DNA of 64,000 bases from a virus: the IMG/VR virus record IMGVR_UViG_3300025237_000001, positions 62,001 to 126,000 of that record, one strand, 5' to 3'. The notes under the pieces are model-generated. The model did no database searches. It was not told the origin of the DNA and was given only the letters and a program-made list of their open reading frames with translations. Of this stretch, positions 17,187 to 25,522 are shown piece after piece (within the stretch, counting starts at the first letter, position 1; every line of letters starts with the position of its first letter). A program made the position numbers and the translations under genes.

Positions 17187-18905
17187 ATGACTAATATAAA
17201 GAATTATAACTTTTCAGGGCTTGATTACCACTTAAGTAATAGTGATTACTATGATTTTTACTTAAATACTGATGGTGTGTCCATATCTAATGAAAATACA
17301 GGTGATTGGAATGGTTCAGATTATGAAAATAATGATTGGTTTGTATCAGCGAACCCTATTGATTCTTTAATATCAGCTTTTGATTTTAATCATTATTATA
17401 CTAACCCAGTTAATCAAATAACAAGTTATGTTGATTGGGGGGAAGCTGTCTCAGGAAGTTTTTCAGCGAGTACATACGGTTTAACGGGTTTAGATAACGG
17501 TAGTGTTACATATTCACCAGAAACAGATAATTATGGTCACACAGGGCTTATAAATGCGTTAACGGGTACGACACTGATACATTCTTCAGGTGATACGACA
17601 CTTACACTTAATAAAGTGACTGGATATACTGGAAATTATGTTTATCCGACTGAATTAGTGTCTACAACTGCGGCTACTGGAAATTATATTAATTTTTGTG
17701 GTGGATTTTACCAAGGATATTATAAATTAGATGGTTATGACTATGAAGTTTTACCAAATAGATATCAAAAAGGTTGGACCATTGATACTTGGTTAGTTAA
17801 ATCTGATAGTGTTTGTAGTGGTACAACTGGTACAACATTAAATGATACTTATCCCGAAAATAAAGGGTTCTTTTATTATATTGGTGCTAGAGCTGAAAAT
17901 AAATTCTGGAATATATTCACAGGAAATACAACTGGTTGTACTAGTGGTTCAACAGATTTTTGTATGGAAGTTAAAGAAACTGATGTTAATATCAATAACG
18001 TTGAAGTGGATGGAAATGGAACTACATTAAGTGTTCCCTTAAGCCCACCACCAATTGACTTAAAAGAAATTAAGAATCAATTCTTAATTTTTGGTAGGTC
18101 AAACGGTATGGTATGTAGTAATCAACAATCAAAAGATGGTTACGGTCAAGTTAGAGCTGATAATAAGTTTGATAAAACTAATATATATTATTCAAGTATT
18201 GTTCGAGAAGAAATGGTGGATTTTACCAATCCATTTTTAATCTATGGTAGGTCAAACGGTATGGTATGTAGTAATCAACAATCCTCAGATGGTTACGGTC
18301 AAACTAGGGCTGATAGTAGGTGGACTGGGACAACAGCACCTATAATGGAATTAGATAAAGACGCTGATATAATCGATAATGCAATTGGGTTTAGAATTAA
18401 AGATGATGGTAGTATTGGTTATAGATTACTAACACTTTCTGCGGATTGTAAATCTGTTGAAGTGGTTGAAGAATATTCAATGAGTGGAATGGTAACATCC
18501 GACCAATGGCAACATATAGTTGTTAAATGGGTAAATAATGACACTTATAGTGGGTGTGACCTAGAAGTAGGTAAAGCTAGAAAAGGTAAATTAAAATTCT
18601 ATATAAATTCTATGTTAATATTTAGTTCTAAAACATTGGATGAATTTATTGGGAGAAGGTTAGATGACTTATTGGAGAAACAAGTTGGAGTTCCATACAA
18701 TGTTAGTATTGGTGGTGGTACACAAGGGTTATTAGATAGTATGACATTTGACGGGCAAGATAACGATGATATAGGTTTAATCATCGAACAAAATTTCGCT
18801 GGAACTTTTATAGGTTCGATTGCAACATTTAATATGTATGATTCGAATTTAAGTTGGTGTGAAATTAAATCTTTGTACAAAGAGAAATTAACAAAATATA
18901 ATTAA
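17187..18905 (+). CDS. Large structural/adhesin protein with LamG-like C-terminal part
   Basis: This 572-residue protein is rich in Asn, Thr, Gly and aromatic residues. Two copies of FLI(F/Y)GRSNGMVCSNQQS-DGYGQ-RAD occur 51 residues apart (about 300-330 and 351-381), encoded by a 38-bp exact repeat. Residues about 395-572 look like a concanavalin/LamG sandwich (GFRIKDDGSIGYRLLTLS, QWQHIVVKWVNNDTYSGCDL, LKFYINSMLIFSSKT, IGSIATFNMYDSNLSW). It is preceded by a late promoter. A role in binding host surface glycan is likely from fold and position. No catalytic motif is seen. Cysteines are unusually frequent for this phage. Confidence 0.65.
   Translation: MTNIKNYNFSGLDYHLSNSDYYDFYLNTDGVSISNENTGDWNGSDYENNDWFVSANPIDSLISAFDFNHYYTNPVNQITSYVDWGEAVSGSFSASTYGLTGLDNGSVTYSPETDNYGHTGLINALTGTTLIHSSGDTTLTLNKVTGYTGNYVYPTELVSTTAATGNYINFCGGFYQGYYKLDGYDYEVLPNRYQKGWTIDTWLVKSDSVCSGTTGTTLNDTYPENKGFFYYIGARAENKFWNIFTGNTTGCTSGSTDFCMEVKETDVNINNVEVDGNGTTLSVPLSPPPIDLKEIKNQFLIFGRSNGMVCSNQQSKDGYGQVRADNKFDKTNIYYSSIVREEMVDFTNPFLIYGRSNGMVCSNQQSSDGYGQTRADSRWTGTTAPIMELDKDADIIDNAIGFRIKDDGSIGYRLLTLSADCKSVEVVEEYSMSGMVTSDQWQHIVVKWVNNDTYSGCDLEVGKARKGKLKFYINSMLIFSSKTLDEFIGRRLDDLLEKQVGVPYNVSIGGGTQGLLDSMTFDGQDNDDIGLIIEQNFAGTFIGSIATFNMYDSNLSWCEIKSLYKEKLTKYN
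18093..18283 (+). repeat. Direct repeat, 38 bp, two copies inside the 17187 gene
   Basis: Positions 18093-18130 and 18246-18283 are identical over 38 bases (starting GGTAGGTCAAACGG) and in frame, 153 bp apart. Flanking codons diverge but keep the amino-acid motif, so this is an internal duplication of a protein segment. Confidence 0.85.
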
Positions 18906-18921
18906 AACAAAACACCCTATT

Positions 18922-19263
18922 ATGACAGAACAACCAAAAGTGAGAGAATATGACAAGGTTAAGTATAGTGACAAAGATATGTGGTATGCTAGTAGTAAAA
19001 CAGCTATCGCAGTGTTTGTTATTGCTTTGATTTACGCTAGATTTTTAAGTGTGGAAACAACACAAGTTACGGTTACAGAACAACAAGTAGCTATAACAGA
19101 ACAAATGGTAACAGCTTTAGAGTTGTTGCATGATAATGATAAAATTAATATAGATTTCCTAAATGATAGGATTGATAAGAAAACATCACGAATTGAAGCT
19201 GATGTTAAAAAAATATGGGAGGAAATTGATTATTTAAGACTTCCTAACTCAGATAAGGAATAA
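18922..19263 (+). CDS. Membrane-anchored coiled-coil protein (holin/spanin-like candidate)
   Basis: This 113-residue protein has one transmembrane segment at about 26-43 (KTAIAVFVIALIYARFL) after a charged N-terminus without a signal peptidase site. A long helical, heptad-like region follows (QVTVTEQQVAITEQMVTALE ... DRIDKKTSRIEADVKKIWEE). One TM plus a coiled coil suits a holin-like, spanin-like or other membrane accessory protein. No lysozyme is nearby, so a lysis role is unproven. It lies between an adhesin and a structural gene with short gaps and has no promoter of its own that I can see. Confidence 0.5.
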   Translation: MTEQPKVREYDKVKYSDKDMWYASSKTAIAVFVIALIYARFLSVETTQVTVTEQQVAITEQMVTALELLHDNDKINIDFLNDRIDKKTSRIEADVKKIWEEIDYLRLPNSDKE

Positions 19264-19269
19264 ATTAGA

Positions 19270-19277
19270 TATTTATA
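19270..19277 (+). promoter_or_regulatory. Late promoter element TATTTATA
   Basis: TATTTATA, 10 bases before the ATG at 19288. Confidence 0.6.
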
Positions 19278-19287
19278 ATAAAAGATT

Positions 19288-20463
19288 ATGGCTGTATCAG
19301 AAACAGATAAAGATAGAATATTCAGACAATTTAAACATTCGTTAGGTGCGCCTATTAGAGATATTGAAGTGTTAGACGAAATGTTATGTACATTTTTAGA
19401 AATAGCAACAGAGGACTATGCAATGTATGTTCAACAATGGTTAATAGAACACCAATGGCAATCAGTCCTTGGTAAAAATGTAGATACCACAGATATGGCG
19501 TTTGCATTAAGTGTACGTGATTTTGATTTTACAACACAATACACCTACGCTTATTCTAAACAAGTAGGACTTCAAGCTAGAGGTCCTTGGGAGATGAAAA
19601 AAGATTTCGTTGAAGTTGAAGCTGGAAGACAAGTTTATGTAATACCAGCTGGTAGAGAAGTAAATGAAGTTTTATGGGTTACCCCACCAACTACAGATGC
19701 TGCATTATTCGCCAACTATGGTGGATTTGATGCTGGTTACGGTGGTGGTTTTGCTCAAATGGGTATTGGTGCTGGAGCAAATGGTGCTTCTGGTGCTGGA
19801 GCTGGTGGTGGTTACTATGTAGCACCCGCATTTGATGTATTATTAACAGCAGCAGATTTCAATTTAAAAAATAGATTATTAAGAAGTGAATTGGCATTTA
19901 AGATTACGGCTGGACCAGATGGTACAAGGTTATTACACCTTATGAGTACTCCAGGTTCTAGATTATCATTCGGTGGAGCTGGAGTTGGAGCTGGAGCGGG
20001 TGCTGGAGCGGGACCTACGGCTGTAGGTCTACAAGGTTGTAAGGTATGGTATCACTATTATGATACTGGAACAGACCCAGAAGATATTAAAGAATGTAGA
20101 AAATTAAACTCGGATATTATTACCATGCCAAATGAAGTGCCATTGGCTGAATTAGATTTTGAAGATTTTAATGCGCCAACCAAAATACTTGTTAGAAATT
20201 TATTTATGGCTGAAGCTAAAAAAGCTCTAGGTAGGACAAGAGGTAAATTCGGTGGAACAATAGGACCACCAGAAGCAGAAAGAACAATGGATTATGAGAC
20301 ATTAATTACCGAAGGTAATGATGAGAAAAAAGCAATCCTTGAAAGACTTGATGAAATGTTAGGTCGTCTATCTAGTGATAAACAATTAGAACGTGCAGCT
20401 AACGAAGCTGAAAATTTAAATAAACATTTAAAATTTCGACCACTAGGATTTTATTTCCATTAA
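19288..20463 (+). CDS. Putative virion structural protein (conserved, unnamed)
   Basis: This 391-residue protein has a helical N-terminus (SETDKDRIFRQFKHSLGAPI, DYAMYVQQWLIEHQW), a beta-rich core (EAGRQVYVIPAGREVNEVLW), two Gly/Ala-rich loops (about 145-172 and 229-247), then FDVLLTAADFNLKNRLLRSE and GPDGTRLLHLMSTPGSRLSF. The C-terminal region ALGRTRGKFGGTIGPPEAER leads to a helical tail. I believe similar proteins occur in marine myoviruses as virion proteins, but I cannot name the T4 counterpart. It has its own late promoter and ends at a bidirectional terminator shared with the polymerase gene. Composition, length and late context argue for a major or baseplate/neck structural protein. Confidence 0.6.
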   Translation: MAVSETDKDRIFRQFKHSLGAPIRDIEVLDEMLCTFLEIATEDYAMYVQQWLIEHQWQSVLGKNVDTTDMAFALSVRDFDFTTQYTYAYSKQVGLQARGPWEMKKDFVEVEAGRQVYVIPAGREVNEVLWVTPPTTDAALFANYGGFDAGYGGGFAQMGIGAGANGASGAGAGGGYYVAPAFDVLLTAADFNLKNRLLRSELAFKITAGPDGTRLLHLMSTPGSRLSFGGAGVGAGAGAGAGPTAVGLQGCKVWYHYYDTGTDPEDIKECRKLNSDIITMPNEVPLAELDFEDFNAPTKILVRNLFMAEAKKALGRTRGKFGGTIGPPEAERTMDYETLITEGNDEKKAILERLDEMLGRLSSDKQLERAANEAENLNKHLKFRPLGFYFH

Positions 20464-20464
20464 C

Positions 20465-20494
20465 AAAAAGAGACTCAAATTTGAGTCTCTTTTT
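20465..20494. terminator. Bidirectional terminator, perfect 30-bp palindrome
   Basis: AAAAAGAGACTCAAA (20465-20479) is followed at once by its exact reverse complement (20480-20494). The A-run on one side and T-run on the other serve both strands. It separates the convergent 19288 (plus) and polymerase (minus) genes, and it includes the last codons and stop of the polymerase gene (TGA at 20475-20477 on the minus strand). Confidence 0.85.
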
Positions 20495-23400
20495 CTTCTA
20501 GTACATGTTTGTAATCTTCGATATCTAATTCAATTCCAGCTAATTTTAATTCAGCTCTAATGAAACTAGCTTTAGCATCATCTTTAGCTTTCTTAGCTTC
20601 AACCCATATATGAGTTAACCAAGTCTCGAAAGTCTTATCTTTCTTATATTTAACTGTTGGGTAGAACGGTACTCGTTGCTTCGCCCAAGGTTCATACTTT
20701 AGTATATCAGTTACTTTACATAAATCAATATCCCAAAGTTTAGATTTAATATAAATATTTGGGGTTCCATTTTCATCATCGTGAACAACAAACTCACCCA
20801 TATTAGCGAATGGTTTAGGTATTTCACTACTTTCTTTCATCAATTGAATTTCATCCCATTCTAAACGCTTCATAATTTCAGTCGTTCTTTTTCTCTCATG
20901 AGCCATTCCTTCAATTCTAGCAATTCTCATACGCTCATGATAATCCGTTTGTATCCATTCCCAATTCATGTTTAATTCAACAAGGTTATTTGGTTCTTTA
21001 TTAACTCTAATCCAAAACTCAATTTCCTTATCTTCCATGTCCATTAACTCACTCATTGTATTTTGGTCACCATCTTTAAAAGCAGTACCTCTATCCATTT
21101 CAGTGTCTTTTTTTGTAAAGATTTTTCTTTCAGTTAATTCCATTTCTTTAGTTTCCTTGTTCTTAACCATGTCCATTAGAATTGCCTCCCTAATTTCAGG
21201 TTTGAAACAAACTAATAATGCGTGAATTCTATTATTGAAAGCCGCTAAATACTTTGGTACGTTATATTCGTCAGTTGTCAAATCAGGGTTATTCTCTATT
21301 TGGTCTGTTGGTATTACTTTACATTGAATCTTAACAGTTCTATCACCAGTTTCTTTATCAGTAATAACTTTAACATCACCATGAGATTTAACACTACCTA
21401 TGTTAACATAGTAAATTGTATCACCTAAATTAGATTTGATACCATCTTGCATTATCAATTCCATATGAGCTTTTCTAGCTTTAAATGAACCTGATTTTGT
21501 TTTGGTTTTCATATCTCTTAAATACGAAGACACTGTATCCTTAACATTAGACTTCGAAGCTATTTTAAGCAATGGAATTCTAAAATTGTAGATGTCATCT
21601 ACTGTCTTGTTATATAACTGAACGAACTTATCTCCTTCACCATTTAAAAGATGTTCAATTCCTATGGCTAAGAAGTCTTCAATATATCCTGGCATTTTAG
21701 ATGACTTAATCGTATTCCCAACCAATTTAATTTTACCATCAATTAAGTTAGCATAATTCTTTCTAGAGAAGTTGATGGTAGACTCACAGATATCATCAAT
21801 ATCTAGACCCATTCTATCAATCATAAATAATTCGTTGAACTCAGCAACAACTGCGTCTAATCCTACAAGAGTATTACCTTTATCAGGTTCAGTAAACCTA
21901 TGAGTACCAAGAGGCACATATGAGTTTTCATTGATATTATCGGGGATGGCAAAGTTAAATCCATCCGTATCCCCTACAAGAGGTCTGAAATCTAAATCCA
22001 TAAAGAATTTAACCATCAATCTCAAGTATTGTCTACCTCTACAGGTAGTTTCCTCAGCAATATTAGTATCTCCCCATGGAAATATATTGGGAGCACCCAT
22101 CGAACCAAAGAATGAATTCGCTAAAATCTTAATTGGTAATTGTTTCTTATCGTACATACTAACTAAAGCAGTCTCTTTTGCAATTTCCTCATTTAACATG
22201 TCTAAATCTTCTTTAGACATTGTATCACCAGTCTTTTCTTTCAATTCTTTTAAACCACTCAACACACCTTTATGTTTATTCATAAGGTTCTTGAATTTAT
22301 CCCTTGTATTTGCAATATACGTTAAGAAACCTTTCATCGCACCAGTAATATCAGTGTCAGGAAAAATATCGTGAGTAATCTTAATATTAGGGTATAAGGC
22401 AGCAAAATCCAATTTTGCGACATTTTTAGCATATCCAAGTTCTAATACTCTTGAGAGTCCACCTGTAAATGTTTTTCTTGGTTTTGTTGCTGGAACAGCT
22501 AATCTATTCTCGTATGACCAAGCTAACATAATTAATTTCCAAATACCAGCAGTACCCATCGTTGTTGAACGCATGTACGTTGTAGGAATAATCTTAGATA
22601 GTAAGAAAGATGCTTGATTGTAAACACCATCCACTTGTTCTGTTTCCCATAAATCATCTAATAAATAACGTCTGATAATAATATTACCTTTAACAACCTC
22701 ATAACCTTCTTTTAAGGGCTTTTCTTCACTTATTGGGTAGTAAGTACCATCAGTATCATTAAAAGCGTAATCAGTTACCTTATCGTTCCAAATTTCGAAT
22801 ATTTTATTACCTTCTACATACACACGATTGGCTTTGTTAAGTTTTGAGTATTTTGTAATATACTTTAACCCAGCACTTTTAATGTTTGAGTTAATCGCTT
22901 TGGCTCTACGTACTGCGTGCCAAACATCGATTATATTATAACCCCACATTGTAGTTTGCTTATAGAATTCACTTTCACCACCTAACTTGATGCTTTTGTC
23001 AACTCTTCTAATTTTAGAACCACCTTTCTTATCAAGTGTCTTTGCAGCAATTTCAATGTCTAATCCGATAATATCACATCTTGTGAATATGAAACTCCAG
23101 TCAAAGTTTTCAGAGTTATATCCAGCAATAGTGTCAGGTTTCAACGTATCTATAATGTCAAACATTTTAAGTATAGCGTAAGCTTCGAAATCTTTTAATT
23201 CTTGCTTAGTACCTTCTTGTGGAACTTCTATAATTTCTTCAAAACCTCTATTATCTTTAATTCCAATTTGGAATATCTTAGCATCTTTAAGTCTAATTGG
23301 TTCACCAGCAACATCAAACTCATATAATTTAGTTAAATCTTCTCCAGTTCCCATACGACTTTTAACCTCCAAAATATCTTCTTGTGATAGAAGTGTACCT

Positions 23401-23933
23401 TTAGGGTAAAGACCAGTTGTTTCTAAATCAAATTGTAATCTATGAATATCATTATAATCTTCCATTCCTTTGAACAAACGCTTTCCTGATGCGATTAAAT
23501 ATTGTTCCACTGGATTTATGGCTATGAACATACTTCTGTGACGTTCACCATAAACATCGATACCACCTTCTTTGAAGAAATTGAGTACTTTAGTATAAGA
23601 ACCTTTGGTTTTAGCCATGTATTTGTAACCCGAAGCCATTCTTTTAGGTTCGGCTTCATCTGGCATTGAAGATTTTAGTTTTGTAATTACGATGCCGTAT
23701 TTCTCAGCAGCTTTTTTGATAAGAGTTCGTTTACCGCCATACATTATTTTGGTAACTTCTTCTTTAAACCATATAAATGATGTAAGTGCATCTTTTGATA
23801 TGAACTTTCCTCTTTCAGGGTCATTGATTATAAGCGAAACTTCAGCACTCCCATAAGGAATCTCAACACCTACAATATATTTTTTTTGATTTCTACCTTC
23901 TAAAAACCTAGAAATTACATCCTCATTAATCAT
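20475..23933 (-). CDS. Family B DNA polymerase (T4 gp43-like)
   Basis: This is the replicative DNA polymerase with proofreading exonuclease. At 1152 residues it is longer than T4 gp43 (898). The 3'-5' exonuclease sites are FDLETTG with D169/E171 and GYNSENFDWSF with D278. The polymerase motifs are A, LDFAALYPNI (D509); B, KILANSFFGSMG (about 598-610, with FFG in place of the common YG); and C, GDTDG (D655/D657). The start ATG at 23933 is 19 bases downstream of an early-type -7 element. It lies alone in a minus-strand block facing the terminase-like gene and terminates in the 20465-20494 palindrome. Extra length is spread through the N-terminal region and the C-terminal ~350 residues. Confidence 0.96.
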   Translation of the reverse strand: MINEDVISRFLEGRNQKKYIVGVEIPYGSAEVSLIINDPERGKFISKDALTSFIWFKEEVTKIMYGGKRTLIKKAAEKYGIVITKLKSSMPDEAEPKRMASGYKYMAKTKGSYTKVLNFFKEGGIDVYGERHRSMFIAINPVEQYLIASGKRLFKGMEDYNDIHRLQFDLETTGLYPKGTLLSQEDILEVKSRMGTGEDLTKLYEFDVAGEPIRLKDAKIFQIGIKDNRGFEEIIEVPQEGTKQELKDFEAYAILKMFDIIDTLKPDTIAGYNSENFDWSFIFTRCDIIGLDIEIAAKTLDKKGGSKIRRVDKSIKLGGESEFYKQTTMWGYNIIDVWHAVRRAKAINSNIKSAGLKYITKYSKLNKANRVYVEGNKIFEIWNDKVTDYAFNDTDGTYYPISEEKPLKEGYEVVKGNIIIRRYLLDDLWETEQVDGVYNQASFLLSKIIPTTYMRSTTMGTAGIWKLIMLAWSYENRLAVPATKPRKTFTGGLSRVLELGYAKNVAKLDFAALYPNIKITHDIFPDTDITGAMKGFLTYIANTRDKFKNLMNKHKGVLSGLKELKEKTGDTMSKEDLDMLNEEIAKETALVSMYDKKQLPIKILANSFFGSMGAPNIFPWGDTNIAEETTCRGRQYLRLMVKFFMDLDFRPLVGDTDGFNFAIPDNINENSYVPLGTHRFTEPDKGNTLVGLDAVVAEFNELFMIDRMGLDIDDICESTINFSRKNYANLIDGKIKLVGNTIKSSKMPGYIEDFLAIGIEHLLNGEGDKFVQLYNKTVDDIYNFRIPLLKIASKSNVKDTVSSYLRDMKTKTKSGSFKARKAHMELIMQDGIKSNLGDTIYYVNIGSVKSHGDVKVITDKETGDRTVKIQCKVIPTDQIENNPDLTTDEYNVPKYLAAFNNRIHALLVCFKPEIREAILMDMVKNKETKEMELTERKIFTKKDTEMDRGTAFKDGDQNTMSELMDMEDKEIEFWIRVNKEPNNLVELNMNWEWIQTDYHERMRIARIEGMAHERKRTTEIMKRLEWDEIQLMKESSEIPKPFANMGEFVVHDDENGTPNIYIKSKLWDIDLCKVTDILKYEPWAKQRVPFYPTVKYKKDKTFETWLTHIWVEAKKAKDDAKASFIRAELKLAGIELDIEDYKHVLEEKETQI

Positions 23934-23952
23934 AATTATTATCTATTTTATG

Positions 23953-23983
23953 CAATATAACTACATTTTGACCCAAAAAACAA
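23953..23983 (-). promoter_or_regulatory. Early-type promoter for DNA polymerase
   Basis: On the minus strand: TTG (complement of 23981-23983), 20 nt, TTATATTG (complement of 23953-23960), then CAT. The same GTAG-TATA-TTGCAT context occurs before 4638 and 57192. A GTCATA half-site lies just outside at 23991-23996. Confidence 0.55.
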
Positions 23984-24029
23984 GGGTTTTGTCATATTTT
24001 TTAAAATAAATTACTGTAAGCCAGGTTAT

Positions 24030-24054
24030 GTCATATTTATTTGTATGACAAAAG
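24030..24054 (+). promoter_or_regulatory. Candidate RHH operator, GTCATA-N8-TATGAC
   Basis: GTCATA (24030-24035) and TATGAC (24044-24049) form an inverted repeat spanning the ATG of the 24045 gene. The right half continues as GTATGACAAAAG (24043-24054), identical over 12 bases to 35559-35570 upstream of the other RHH gene. A further GTCATA lies at 23991. The terminase-like protein ends in an RHH domain, so autoregulation, and possibly control of the divergent polymerase promoter, is a reasonable inference. Confidence 0.45.
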
Positions 24055-24899
24055 ATATAAAATGTAACACAAATAATATCCATGATTTCATGGAAAATTA
24101 TAAATCAGGTTTTAATAAAATTAAATCAGAATATGAAGTATTTGAATACTACGATTTTGAAAGAGAAATTGTAAATTTGATTAATGATAATCGTTTTTCG
24201 ATTATATTAAAAGGTAGACAAGTTTTTGTGAGTACGATTTTAGCTACTTATACTGCTTGGCAAGTTTTAAATGGTAAACAGATTGCTTATTATAGTCATA
24301 ATAGACATATGTCTAAACATTTTTTAACTAAAGTAAGAGCGATATTAATGAGTTATGGTGCAGAATTTGAATGTGATAATCAAATTTACATTAAATTGAA
24401 AGGTTTAGGTTCGATAAAAGGTTTATGCACCCCAACAGAGTTTTGTAGTCACACATTTGATGAAATAATCTATGATGAAGCCGCATATATTAATAGGTTT
24501 AATGAAGCTTTAAGTATTGGGACTTCAATTATTGCAACAGGTGGTAAAATTATTTTAGCTTCTACACCTAATGGTCTGGAAAAATTTTTTTATACATGGC
24601 AAGGTAGTGAAGTTGGTGATAATCCTTTTAAAAGGATTAAAGTCACTTATAAAGATGTTCCTATATATGATGAAGCGTGGGCTGAAGAAATGAAAAGGAT
24701 TATGAATTATAATAAAAGGTGGATTGACCAAGAACTTCATGCTGAATTTATACCAGCATTAAAAAATAATAAAAATAAATTAATTCAATTTAGAATTGAT
24801 AAAGATTTGAATTTAAAATTGTTAGAAAAATTAATAGAGAAAGATGTTAATATTTCAACCTATATGCGAGATTTAATTCTCAAGGATGTGAATAATTAA
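24045..24899 (+). CDS. Terminase large-subunit-like ATPase fused to C-terminal RHH domain, no nuclease domain
   Basis: Residues about 37-240 match the ATPase half of gp17/TerL proteins: LKGRQVFVSTILATYTAW (55-72) at the Walker A place, IIYDEAAYI (141-149) as Walker B with D144/E145, ILASTPNG (170-177) as motif III, and WIDQELHAEFI (226-236) as the usual end of the domain. The Walker A glycine is replaced by F61. The RNase H-like nuclease domain expected next is absent. Instead KLIQFRIDKDLNLKLLEKLI ... STYMRDLILKDV (245-282) looks like a ribbon-helix-helix DNA-binding domain. It lies alone on the plus strand between minus-strand genes and its 3' end overlaps the next convergent gene by 27 bases. 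It might be a regulator, a packaging accessory or a decayed terminase. Confidence 0.72.
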   Translation: MTKDIKCNTNNIHDFMENYKSGFNKIKSEYEVFEYYDFEREIVNLINDNRFSIILKGRQVFVSTILATYTAWQVLNGKQIAYYSHNRHMSKHFLTKVRAILMSYGAEFECDNQIYIKLKGLGSIKGLCTPTEFCSHTFDEIIYDEAAYINRFNEALSIGTSIIATGGKIILASTPNGLEKFFYTWQGSEVGDNPFKRIKVTYKDVPIYDEAWAEEMKRIMNYNKRWIDQELHAEFIPALKNNKNKLIQFRIDKDLNLKLLEKLIEKDVNISTYMRDLILKDVNN

Positions 24900-25235
24900 T
24901 TCATCCCTTATTGGTACCAATAGGGTTCCCGAACCATCGTTAAAGATTATTTTGAATTCACCAACGAATGTGCCAGCTTTTCTAGTTTCTTTTGCTGAAA
25001 ATTGATATCCGATGAAATATTCTTCACCGTTACAATCACTTGAAGGGTCTTTAAGAATACATAAACCTTCCTTACCACCTATTCTTTTAACGCCAGTGCT
25101 AGTGTCGGTCATACAGAATGTAATTACAGAGTTTTGTATCATATCGTGGAACTTATCGTACTCATTTCTTCCATCGTTAATTAATTCCATCTTTAAGATA
25201 GGTAATGTTGCAGTTTTATTTATGTAAAAATCCAT
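24873..25235 (-). CDS. BppU-like Ig-fold baseplate/tail protein
   Basis: This 120-residue beta-rich protein has the run KTATLPILKMELINDGRNEYDKF, ITFCMTDTSTGVKRIGGKEG and then YFIGYQFSAKETRKAGTFVG EFKIIFNDGSGTLLVP. The last segment, ending D-x-G-T-x-x-x-P, resembles the Ig-like N-terminal domain of phage baseplate upper proteins (BppU_N). A late TATTTATA element lies on the minus strand 14 bases before its ATG, so it is expressed with structural genes although it sits next to glutaredoxin and helicase. Its end overlaps the convergent terminase-like gene by 27 bases. Function inferred. Confidence 0.55.
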   Translation of the reverse strand: MDFYINKTATLPILKMELINDGRNEYDKFHDMIQNSVITFCMTDTSTGVKRIGGKEGLCILKDPSSDCNGEEYFIGYQFSAKETRKAGTFVGEFKIIFNDGSGTLLVPIRDELIIHILEN

Positions 25236-25249
25236 TTAATTTGTTTTAT

Positions 25250-25257
25250 TATAAATA
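25250..25257 (-). promoter_or_regulatory. Late promoter element TATTTATA (minus)
   Basis: The minus strand reads TATTTATA, 14 bases before the ATG at 25235, the same spacing as the minus copy at 8686. It makes the BppU-like gene a separate late unit at the end of an early operon. Confidence 0.6.
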
Positions 25258-25264
25258 TAAATTA

Positions 25265-25522
25265 TTACGAAATAATCGTGTTTTGTATTAAATCAATTGC
25301 ATTATCTATCGTCACAAAGCTCCTTTTTGGGACCAAGATGTGTGGTGGAATGACAATAATTGGTATTACAGCTTCACCCGCTTTTTCGAACATTAAACCA
25401 ACTGGTTCTTTATTCTTAGCATCATCCACATCAATCTCCACGAACTTTAATTCGAGTTTTGTTAGTTTTTCTGTTAACTCTACACAGTATGCACACTGTT
25501 TACTTGTATATATTTGTATCAT
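25265..25522 (-). CDS. Glutaredoxin
   Basis: This 85-residue glutaredoxin-fold protein opens IQIYTSKQCAYCVELTEKL with the redox pair C10-A-Y-C13. The AVIPIIVIPP segment (52-61) supplies the cis-proline region. T4 NrdC and related phage glutaredoxins donate electrons to ribonucleotide reductase. Since this phage carries nrdA and nrdB further right, the same role is likely. It overlaps the helicase stop by 4 bases (ATGA) and therefore belongs to the helicase operon. Confidence 0.85.
   Translation of the reverse strand: MIQIYTSKQCAYCVELTEKLTKLELKFVEIDVDDAKNKEPVGLMFEKAGEAVIPIIVIPPHILVPKRSFVTIDNAIDLIQNTIIS

Noticed and set aside
18069-18088. ATTAAGAA-TCAA-TTCTTAAT hairpin as terminator
   Set aside because: It is inside the 17187 coding region with no T-run and no gene end nearby.
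24034-24041. TATTTATT just before the terminase-like gene as a late promoter
   Set aside because: It ends 3 bases before the ATG, leaving no room for a start upstream of the codon, and it lies inside the inverted-repeat operator; I leave the promoter of this gene open.
24045-24899. Reading the gene as the phage's main terminase (gp17)
   Set aside because: It lacks the nuclease domain, has a changed Walker A and is about half the usual length, so the packaging terminase is probably elsewhere in the genome.
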